DNA of 5,388 bases from the NCBI GenBank assembly GCA_964528605.1, contig CAZGSV010000160.1, positions 1-5,388 on the forward strand, written 5' to 3'. The position numbers and the translations under genes were made by a program. Every line of letters begins with the position of its first letter. The stretch's first letter is position 1. The notes under the pieces were generated by a model, which saw only the letters and a program-made list of their open reading frames with translations, was not told the DNA's origin and searched no databases. This DNA comes from CAZGSV01 sp964528605 (GTDB lineage: Bacteria; Armatimonadota; Zipacnadia; CAZGSV01). Positions 1 through 4,993 of the stretch are shown here, piece by piece.

Positions 1-2
1 CG

Positions 3-188
3 CCAGCATTGAAGCGTGAGATGTTTGAACGCGCCCCCGTCTGCGAGATCTGCGGCCAGACTATTCAGGGCATCGACGACGCCCACGTTGACCACGTTGA
101 GGAGTGGCATCTGGGCGGCCTGACGGTGCCGCCAAACGCTCGGTTGACCCATCGCTTCTGCAACCTCGCCCGAAAGCGCCAACAGTAG
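3..188 (+). CDS. HNH endonuclease-type protein, C-terminal fragment (5' end outside window)
   Basis: This frame is open from the left edge to a TAG at 186-188 and gives the last 61 residues of a protein. Visible residues fit the treble-clef HNH (beta-beta-alpha metal) nuclease fold: a CxxC knuckle (fragment C14-C17), a D-H pair (D30-H31, the probable general base), a GG turn (38-39), N45, and a closing HxxCN (H50, C53, N54). The second zinc half-knuckle is HxxC instead of the commoner CxxC. The pattern, ending in a short basic tail (RKRQQ), resembles the HNH module at the C-terminus of DUF262/GmrS-like and other restriction-type proteins, but it also occurs in homing and phage nucleases. With no N-terminal part visible, the full architecture and target are unknown. 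The expected activity is metal-dependent DNA cleavage, inferred from the motif only. The next gene on this strand starts 242 bp downstream, so an operon link is uncertain. Confidence 0.8.
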   Translation, partial: PALKREMFERAPVCEICGQTIQGIDDAHVDHVEEWHLGGLTVPPNARLTHRFCNLARKRQQ

Positions 189-341
189 GTGAGTCCCACT
201 TGTTGTGTCACCATGCCTTGGAGGCCTGGGGCCGCAGGAGGCCACGCAGCCCGTTGCCAGAGCTGACGCCGGAGCCCTACTTGGCTGCTGGCCATCGCGC
301 CGACCGACTCGGAGGGGGGTGGAGCCCATAGGCTCTTAGCA

Positions 342-402
342 CACGGCAGCCGTGCGCAGCTCGTGGACCCGCGGTACACTTCGGGCCTGGCCCACTGGCC
401 CA
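342..402. repeat. Small palindrome and 8-bp tandem repeat upstream of the membrane-protein gene
   Basis: In the 242-bp gap between the HNH fragment and the next gene I see a 5-bp stem with a 3-base loop (cacgg at 342-346, ccgtg at 350-354) and a perfect head-to-tail duplication of ctggccca (387-394 and 395-402). The duplication lies about 30 bases before the start codon, so an operator role is possible but unproven. A weak -10-like TACACT sits at 375-380 with no matching -35. Nothing else stands out between 189 and 430. Confidence 0.35.
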
Positions 403-430
403 GCAATCTGGTCAAGTGAAGGGAGGTTAG

Positions 431-874
431 GTGTCGATGGGACAAGGTTCTGACGGCGAGAACAACTCGCCAATCGTCAAGACCTCCGACCCAGAGTGGT
501 TTGCTGAAGTGCTGGAGCACTACAAGAAGAGAACACGGTTTATTCTTCAGGACGACGCCGGCATAGGCGTTACCCCAGACTCCCTCAGGTCCGGCGTGGC
601 GCTGATCGGCGCCATGCGGTCAGCGGGGATGAGCAAGCGGGAGATCCTGCAAGTACTGGCTGGTCTGGGAATCTGCGGCGTCGGTATCTGGCTGGTACTG
701 ATCGCAGTGTGGGACCCAGAGCCGACGAGCAAACTGGCGATCCTCCTTGCTGGCGGGGTCTCCCTCCTGGCCACCGGATCCGTTGCTATCCTACGCGCGC
801 TCGGACAGAGTTGGCACGTGACGATCCGGGGGAACGGGCCCGGGGGGCCCAAGATAGAGGTAAGGCCCAGCTAG
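431..874 (+). CDS. Hypothetical small protein with two predicted membrane helices
   Basis: I do not recognise this 147-residue protein. An AAGGGAGG Shine-Dalgarno lies at 419-426. It is 4 bases before the GTG at 431 and 10 before an in-frame ATG at 437, so either could be the start (the ATG would remove two residues). Order of parts: a polar, acidic N-terminal region (1-40) with an aromatic/basic patch (EHYKKRTRF, 29-37); a soluble stretch to about 70; a hydrophobic helix at about 72-94 rich in G, L, I and V; a short DPEPTSK linker (95-101); a second hydrophobic helix at about 101-124; and a Gly/Pro-rich tail with a strand-like HVTIRG (129-134). The inference is an inner-membrane hairpin protein with both tails on the same side. 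Two-helix membrane proteins occur in defence and toxin systems, and an HNH fragment lies upstream, but no family motif supports a role here. It converges with the ORF ending at 915. Confidence 0.72.
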   Translation: MSMGQGSDGENNSPIVKTSDPEWFAEVLEHYKKRTRFILQDDAGIGVTPDSLRSGVALIGAMRSAGMSKREILQVLAGLGICGVGIWLVLIAVWDPEPTSKLAILLAGGVSLLATGSVAILRALGQSWHVTIRGNGPGGPKIEVRPS

Positions 875-914
875 GGCACGAGCCCGCGGACCTGCTCGAT
901 CACACTCAGGCCTG

Positions 915-1217
915 CTAGCCGGCCTCCACTGCCATCCAGCAGACTAGCATGATCTGGTCTTCGTCAATGGTGGGCAGCGGCTGAGGTGGGCGGAAAGGCT
1001 GAAGGCCCAGTTTCTTGACCATCTCCACGACCTGCCCCGAGGCGGCATACGCATCGCTCGGCTCCTCCTCGGGGTCGGAGACTTCTCGAAAGGCGTTCTG
1101 AATGCGCCGCGGCCAAGGCGCCTCTAGCCGGTCGAGTATGTCGTCCACCTCTGGCGCTGGCATTCCCGCTGGCGGGTAGCGCCGGAGGTCGGGCTGAGGG
1201 CGCCGTCTGCACGGCAT
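915..1217 (-). CDS. Hypothetical acidic protein (100 aa)
   Basis: No family is recognised. The frame gives a protein-like sequence from about residue 19 on: a probable amphipathic helix (PEVDDILDRL, 22-31), an acidic turn (DPEEEPSD, 48-55), a helix with VVEMVKKLGL (63-72), a proline-rich bridge, and a C-terminal strand-like segment (DQIMLVCWMAVEAG, 87-100). The first 18 residues are Arg/Pro-rich and may not be translated. The ATG at 1215-1217 has an AGGAGG sequence (1230-1235) upstream, but the gap is 12 bases, longer than usual, and that AGGAGG is also one arm of a REP-like hairpin. An internal Met at 1161-1163 has no Shine-Dalgarno. An overlapping frame (964-1269) is low-complexity and looks spurious. 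The gene converges on the membrane-protein gene with 40 bp between the stops. The protein looks soluble, with no signal peptide or membrane helix. Its reality as a gene is probable, not certain. Confidence 0.55.
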   Translation of the reverse strand: MPCRRRPQPDLRRYPPAGMPAPEVDDILDRLEAPWPRRIQNAFREVSDPEEEPSDAYAASGQVVEMVKKLGLQPFRPPQPLPTIDEDQIMLVCWMAVEAG

Positions 1218-1227
1218 GGTGATCGCG

Positions 1228-1376
1228 GCCCTCCTGAGGCGGGCTGCTACAGGGCATTGGGCGACCCACCGGGTCGCCCCTACGACTCGACGCCTAACGG
1301 CGTCGCCCGGGGTCGCACCCGGAGGGTGCTCCTACAAGGGCGCCTAACGGCGTCGCGACGGTAGGGGCCTATGGCC
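1228..1376 (-). repeat. REP/BIME-like cluster of GTAG-led palindromes
   Basis: At least six small hairpins are packed into about 150 bases between the 915-1217 ORF and the ceramidase-like gene. Three begin with GTAG on the minus strand, followed after 0-2 bases by a 6-9 bp stem with a 3-base loop: GTAG at 1332-1335 with stem 1315-1320/1324-1329 (6 bp, perfect); GTAG at 1280-1283 with stem 1259-1267/1271-1279 (9 bp, perfect); GTAG at 1247-1250 with stem 1228-1234/1238-1244 (7 bp, one mismatch). A fourth GTAG lies on the plus strand at 1361-1364, with a 4-bp stem (1366-1369/1373-1376). Between them a second palindrome, cgcctaacggcgtcgc, occurs twice as a direct repeat (1291-1306, 1341-1356). 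Its first copy forms a 7-bp perfect stem (1288-1294/1299-1305, loop taac). In known REP elements a foot tetranucleotide GTAG plus a hairpin is the substrate of RAYT (Y1-type) transposases; assignment here is by resemblance. The cluster could also help stop transcription of the upstream gene. Confidence 0.7.
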
Positions 1377-1444
1377 ATGCGACCTTACGGGCGCGCGCGG
1401 GGCGGGCGCGGGCATGACCACGTTGGTGGTAGAGCGCCGGTTCT

Positions 1445-2752
1445 TTAGCCGCTTGGCTTGAGCACTTGGTCGGCGGCGGCCAGTAGGGCGTCCTGGACGG
1501 CGAAGCCCATCTGCGGCCCGTAGAAGGAAACGCTGGCCTCGTAGCCGCCGAGCAGGTAGTCCTCGGGGCGCAGGATGTAGCCGAGGCCGGCGTTGGCCAG
1601 GCCGGCAATGACCGGGTGCTTGGCGCCCTTAACCTTCACCGCGTCCTTGATCTCTTGGCCCAGGCCCGCCATCATCTCGCCGGGCACGGCAAGCAGGAAG
1701 AGATCGCCCACGCGCACCACGCCCATGGGCGCCGAAGCGGGAAAGAGCGCGCCCGCGATTTGCTGCGCGACGGCGGGGTCAATGCCGAGGTCGAGTTCGA
1801 GCAGGCCGGGCGGCAGCGTCGGGGGGGGCAATTGGGTGTCCTTGATTGCCACCGCTAGGGGCACGGAGTCGGAGACGGCGATGTCCGGGATGAGCGCGGC
1901 GGCTTTCTCACCCAGACTTTTGCCGCAGCCCTCCACGCGCCCCCACACATCGCTCGCCTCGGGCGCCACGGGCGACTGATCCCCCTGCGCGCCGTTGATG
2001 AAGGCGGCGACGCAGCCGGGGAACTGCTGCTCCAGGTAGCGCTCCATCGCGCCGGGCCACTCGGCGGAGATGAGCATGTTGTCACCGCCGAGGATGGTGC
2101 CGTGAGCGGAGAAGTTGAGGAGGAGCGCGAGCGGGTTGTCCTGCGCGTCCGTCACCTTGAGGACGGTGAGTTCGGGGTCGAAGGTGGTATGCCCGAACTC
2201 ATCGCGGCGGTTGCGGTTGAAGCCCCAAACGTAGACGGAACCGGTGCCCGCCTTGGCGGCGGTCAACTTGGAGGCCGCCTGCTTGACGGCCTCGGCGATG
2301 CGGTCGGCGGTCCAGTCGTAGAGTTCCTGGTCGAACTTGCCCAGCACCTGAGGCAGGAGGTCGCCCTTGGGGTCCATGGCCGCGGGCGCGCTGTGGGTGT
2401 GGGTGCCGCACAGGAGGAGGTTCTGGACTTCGGGCAGCAAGCCGCCGAGGCGCTCGAAGACGGCCTGGCGCATGTTGGGCGGTGGGTCGAGGAGGTCGAG
2501 GCCGACGATGGCAAGTCTGGTCTGCCCGTCATCGAGGACTAGGGCCTTGGCGCAGACGGGGTCGTGGACGCCGGTGGCCGGCTTGCCGAGGCGGTCGGAG
2601 TAGCCGCCGAGGGGGACTGCCTTGGCCGGGACATCGGGCGTGATGCTTACCCGAGCGGCGCCCGCCTTGAGTTCGGCGCGCGCGGGTAGAGCGAGGGAGC
2701 AAGCGCCAATGGCGAGAGCGCAGGCGATGGCGACAACGAGAAAACGCCTCAT
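1445..2752 (-). CDS. Secreted neutral/alkaline ceramidase-like hydrolase (N-terminal catalytic domain only)
   Basis: The protein has 435 residues. The ATG at 2750-2752 has GGAGG at 2760-2764, 7 bases upstream, and opens directly into a signal peptide (MRRFLVVAIA...), so it is preferred to an in-frame ATG 105 bases further out. Cleavage is likely after PARA (residue 26); a lipobox-like IGAC (C18) is an alternative, so it may be lipid-anchored. The rest matches the Ceramidase_alk (PF04734) zinc amidase domain: the SITPD start (36-40), PLGGYSDR, THTHS (117-121), SAHGT with H217, EWPG (231-234), GDQSP with S260, PGEM with E359, and GYILRPEDY (391-399). By analogy with Pseudomonas ceramidase, H118/H120, H217, E359 and Y392 would be zinc ligands and S260 the catalytic serine. 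Full-length bacterial ceramidases have roughly 650 residues; the Ig-like C-terminal domain is absent. Expected role: amide hydrolysis in the periplasm or outside the cell. Ceramide as substrate is unproven, since short family members are broadly annotated. Confidence 0.9.
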   Translation of the reverse strand: MRRFLVVAIACALAIGACSLALPARAELKAGAARVSITPDVPAKAVPLGGYSDRLGKPATGVHDPVCAKALVLDDGQTRLAIVGLDLLDPPPNMRQAVFERLGGLLPEVQNLLLCGTHTHSAPAAMDPKGDLLPQVLGKFDQELYDWTADRIAEAVKQAASKLTAAKAGTGSVYVWGFNRNRRDEFGHTTFDPELTVLKVTDAQDNPLALLLNFSAHGTILGGDNMLISAEWPGAMERYLEQQFPGCVAAFINGAQGDQSPVAPEASDVWGRVEGCGKSLGEKAAALIPDIAVSDSVPLAVAIKDTQLPPPTLPPGLLELDLGIDPAVAQQIAGALFPASAPMGVVRVGDLFLLAVPGEMMAGLGQEIKDAVKVKGAKHPVIAGLANAGLGYILRPEDYLLGGYEASVSFYGPQMGFAVQDALLAAADQVLKPSG

Positions 2753-2780
2753 AGTAGCGCCTCCGGGTGAGAGTGGCCCG

Positions 2781-2809
2781 GTTGTACCAAGGCGCGCGAG
2801 GCCAGGCAA
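2781..2809 (-). promoter_or_regulatory. Candidate sigma70-type promoter for the ceramidase-like gene
   Basis: On the minus strand TTGCCT (2804-2809) is followed after exactly 17 bases by TACAAC (2781-2786), each matching 4 of 6 consensus bases. The -10 lies 28 bases before the ATG and would give a leader of about 20 bases carrying the GGAGG. The -10 also sits in one arm of an 8-bp inverted repeat (gttgtacc 2781-2788, ggtacaac 2833-2840), which could bind a dimeric regulator. Prediction from pattern only. Confidence 0.45.
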
Positions 2810-2842
2810 GAGGCAGAGCGCCCTACCCGCTCGGTACAACAC

Positions 2843-2870
2843 GCAAGGAGGGCCCAAGGGCCCTCCTTGC
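2843..2870 (-). terminator. Strong hairpin after the beta-barrel-like gene, terminator-like but without a U-tract
   Basis: There is a perfect 13-bp stem (2843-2855 with 2858-2870) and a 2-base AA loop. On the minus strand it starts 23 bases after the stop codon of the 2894-3535 gene and lies before the promoter-like site of the next gene. No run of T follows on either strand, so classical intrinsic termination is doubtful. It may instead be a termination or RNA-stability hairpin of the U-tract-less kind. Confidence 0.6.
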
Positions 2871-2893
2871 GGTGCACCAGGATGACTTGGGGT

Positions 2894-3535
2894 CTACTTG
2901 CCCACCAAAGTGTAGGCCAAAGCGAGGCCGAGGTCGTTGTTGACGATGCCGATGTCGCCCGAAAGCGTGTCGCTCAGTCTCAGGCGAGCGGCGGCGTTGA
3001 AGTCCTCGGCGTCGAACTCCAACATGAGCCAGGCGTTGTTGGCGATGGGAGTAGCGGCGCTCAGGAACAAGCCGTCGAGCACGTCGAAATTGCTGCTGCC
3101 GAAGCCGATGGAGCCGTAGACGGGCCTGGACTGCGGGCCGGTGCCCATGGCGAACTCGCGGCTATAGACCACGTAGGGCGTCTGGGTGATCTCGTCAGTG
3201 ATGTCCACTACGCCCACCGAGAGCGAGCCAGGGGTCTTCATCTGCACCGGGAGCACGACCTTGGCGTTGAGGACGAGGCGGGAGTCACCCAGTTCCGGGT
3301 CCCACCGGGTGATGCCGACTTCGAAGGGCGTCGAGACCCCAAAGCCGGCATTGGCGCCGTAGCGGGTCAGGTCGCTGGGATCCGAACTGACGAAGTTGAC
3401 GAAGGCGTTGTAGGAGCCGGGCTGGACGACGGCGGCGGTGGGAGTGTTGAGCACTCCCGTGGGGCCGAAGAACGACGGACCCGCCCAAGAAGCGCCCGCT
3501 GACAGAGCGAGTACTAAGATCAATTCGCGCGTCAT
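2894..3535 (-). CDS. Exported beta-rich protein with YjbH-like N-terminus, probable outer-membrane beta-barrel
   Basis: The protein has 213 residues. The start ATG at 3533-3535 has GGAGGAGG at 3540-3547, 4 bases upstream, and leads into a clean signal peptide (MTRELILVLALSAGASWA, cleaved after residue 18). A further upstream in-frame ATG would bury the signal peptide and is rejected. The mature protein opens with FFGPTGVLNTPTAAVVQPG (22-40). This recalls the G-x-x-G-L-[x]-x-P-[ST]-A start seen in YjbH-type and related barrel proteins. Much of the rest alternates polar and hydrophobic residues, as expected of amphipathic transmembrane strands: FEVGITRW (71-78), RLVLNAKVVLPV (86-97), LSVGVVDI (105-112), AWLMLEFDAEDF (168-179), AAARLRLSD (181-189). 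It ends in LGLALAYTLVGK, a strand-like C-terminus, though without the usual terminal aromatic residue. Family assignment is by resemblance; the role and any transported substrate are unknown. At 213 residues it is far shorter than full YjbH proteins. The gene has its own Shine-Dalgarno and a candidate -10 upstream. Confidence 0.75.
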   Translation of the reverse strand: MTRELILVLALSAGASWAGPSFFGPTGVLNTPTAAVVQPGSYNAFVNFVSSDPSDLTRYGANAGFGVSTPFEVGITRWDPELGDSRLVLNAKVVLPVQMKTPGSLSVGVVDITDEITQTPYVVYSREFAMGTGPQSRPVYGSIGFGSSNFDVLDGLFLSAATPIANNAWLMLEFDAEDFNAAARLRLSDTLSGDIGIVNNDLGLALAYTLVGK

Positions 3536-3580
3536 GTTACCTCCTCCGCTGATTCGCCACGACGTCGGCCTGCCCGAGGG

Positions 3581-3607
3581 CGGCCTGCCAAGGCCGTTCA
3601 CACTATA
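3581..3607 (-). promoter_or_regulatory. Candidate -10 element and leader hairpin before the beta-barrel-like gene
   Basis: On the minus strand TATAGT (3602-3607) matches 5 of 6 bases of the -10 consensus and lies 66 bases before the ATG. No good -35 is present at 16-19 bases. The leader would contain a 6-bp hairpin (3581-3586/3591-3596). A 9-base direct repeat, cggcctgcc, occurs at 3566-3574 and 3581-3589. The promoter is weakly supported. Confidence 0.3.
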
Positions 3608-3657
3608 ACCCAATAACACAGCGGCCCGCCACCTGGTTCACTGCCAGCCCGGGCGCA

Positions 3658-4956
3658 CTACTGGGGGGCGTGTTGCCGCAGGGCGTCGAGGTTGGCGGTG
3701 ACTTTCTCGAAGCCGGCGAGGTACTGGTCGATCAGCGAGGAGCAGTCTCGATACCAGTTGGAGCCGCCGCCCAGGGTGAGTTCGGTGCGGGCGCAGCGGT
3801 CCTCGGCGACGGGGCAGTCGCCGCCCCGGTACTCGACCGGTGAACGGGTGCAGCGCCAGGGACAACCCTTGCCATAGAAGTAGTTCTTCTCCTGAAAGAC
3901 GCGGCGCAGGTGGATGGGGGTGCGCACGTAGCCGGGACCGATGGGCACGCCCTCGGCGCGCAAGGCCTCGATCCACTTATCGCGCGACACGCCCTCCACC
4001 TGCTCGGGCACGAAGGTGGGGCAGTACATATGGTAGGCGTGTTCGCAACCGGGCGCGACGTAGGGGGGGGCGATGCCTGGTATGTTCTCCAGGCCGGCGC
4101 TCAGCCGCTCGGCGTTGCGGCGGCGCCACTCGTTCATGGCCTCGAGGCGGTCGAGTTGGCTGTTGGCGATGACGGCGGCTAGGGGGTGGATGCGGTAGGT
4201 GTAGATGAGGCTATCGGACTGCTGCCTTAGGTCTTGATCGACGAGATCGGCGGCGTGGCGAGCGGGGTGCATGCCGACAAGGCTGGCGCACTGATAGAGG
4301 CGCTGGTCGTTGCAGGCGAGCATGCCGCCCTCGCCGCCGATGAAGTTCTTGCCGGAGCCGATGCTGAAGCAACCGAAGTCGCCGAAGGTGCCCACGCACC
4401 TGCCCTGGTAGCGAGCGCCGGAGGCCTGGGCGCAGTCCTCGATGACGCGCAGGCCGCGCTCGTTGGCCAGTGTCATGATGCCGTCCATGTCGGCAGGATG
4501 GCCGTAGAGGTGAACGACGAGTATGGCCTGAGTGCGTGAGGTGATGCGCCCTTCGATGGCCCTGGGGCTCAGGTTATAGGTTCTGGGGTCAATGTCGGCG
4601 AACACGGGGATGGCGTTCTGGTGCAGGATGCAGGATACCGTCTGGCCCCAGGTGTAGGGGGAGACGATGACCTCGTCGCCGACCTCGACGCCGGCGGCGG
4701 CGAGGGCTATGTGCAGGGCGGGGCCGCCGCCGCAGGTGCTGATGGCATAGTTGGCGCCGAAGTATTCGGCGAAGCGCTTTTCAAAATCACCGACGGGGCC
4801 GCCGCCGCCGGGAGCGGTGAGGTAGCGCGTGTCTTCGCGCGACTTGCGCAGGCCTTGGCAGCCAGCCTCGATGTCTTGGTCCTCGAGGTAGGGCCAGATC
4901 GGCGGCACCTCGGTGACCGTCTTAGGCCCACCGAAAAGGGCAAGTTTCTCAGCCAT
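3658..4956 (-). CDS. DegT/DnrJ/EryC1/StrS-family PLP-dependent aminotransferase
   Basis: The protein has 432 residues. The ATG at 4954-4956 has GAGGTG at 4964-4969, 7 bases upstream. Family landmarks appear in order: LALFGGPK (5-12), the phosphate-site region TCGGGPALHIAL (74-85), SPYTWGQT (99-106) with the stacking aromatic near W103, PVFADIDPRTYNLSP (117-131), HLYGHPADMD (149-158), VIEDCAQASGA (171-181) with D174 contacting the PLP ring nitrogen, and FSIGSGKNFIGGEGG (197-211) with K203 as the probable Schiff-base lysine. Length is normal to slightly long, owing to a Cys-rich insert near 361-390. The family transfers an amino group, usually from Glu or Gln, to keto-sugars or inososes, and acts in the cytoplasm. 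The 3' neighbour and presumed operon partner is a sugar isomerase/epimerase 37 bp upstream, fitting sugar or cyclitol metabolism. Odd points: the usual Ser/Thr-containing SGTAAL motif is GGGPAL here, and the protein has 15 cysteines. The exact substrate cannot be read from the sequence. Confidence 0.92.
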   Translation of the reverse strand: MAEKLALFGGPKTVTEVPPIWPYLEDQDIEAGCQGLRKSREDTRYLTAPGGGGPVGDFEKRFAEYFGANYAISTCGGGPALHIALAAAGVEVGDEVIVSPYTWGQTVSCILHQNAIPVFADIDPRTYNLSPRAIEGRITSRTQAILVVHLYGHPADMDGIMTLANERGLRVIEDCAQASGARYQGRCVGTFGDFGCFSIGSGKNFIGGEGGMLACNDQRLYQCASLVGMHPARHAADLVDQDLRQQSDSLIYTYRIHPLAAVIANSQLDRLEAMNEWRRRNAERLSAGLENIPGIAPPYVAPGCEHAYHMYCPTFVPEQVEGVSRDKWIEALRAEGVPIGPGYVRTPIHLRRVFQEKNYFYGKGCPWRCTRSPVEYRGGDCPVAEDRCARTELTLGGGSNWYRDCSSLIDQYLAGFEKVTANLDALRQHAPQ

Positions 4957-4993
4957 CGGGAGACACCTCTATGCGCGGCCGATGGAAGGCCGA

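Noticed and set aside
65..520. 151-residue open frame on the minus strand
   Set aside because: It overlaps the HNH fragment and the start of the membrane-protein gene and has low-complexity Arg/Trp/Ser-rich composition and no motif.
964..1269. 101-residue minus-strand frame overlapping the 915-1217 ORF
   Set aside because: Its translation is Arg/Ala/Pro-rich without secondary-structure character, and it runs into the palindrome cluster; the other frame looks more protein-like.
1291..1356. CRISPR array from the two copies of cgcctaacggcgtcgc
   Set aside because: There are only two 16-base copies, the intervening sequence itself contains a palindrome, and no cas gene is visible.
1417..1458. 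Intrinsic terminator or extra REP unit at the end of the ceramidase-like gene (accac/gtggt stem at 1417-1430; GTAG at 1429-1432)
   Set aside because: The stem is only 5 bp with no T-run, and the GTAG here is followed by a poorly pairing sequence.
2102..2542. 146-residue plus-strand frame inside the ceramidase-like gene
   Set aside because: It is the antisense shadow of a well-supported gene, Gly/Val/Glu-rich as expected for the complement of GC-rich code.
2753..2857. N-terminal extension of the ceramidase-like gene to an ATG at 2857
   Set aside because: It would bury the signal peptide, lacks a Shine-Dalgarno, overlaps the 13-bp hairpin and passes through the promoter-like site.
2867..3502. 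211-residue plus-strand frame over the beta-barrel-like gene
   Set aside because: Long, but antisense to a gene with a signal peptide and strong Shine-Dalgarno; it has no recognisable motif and an Arg-rich end.
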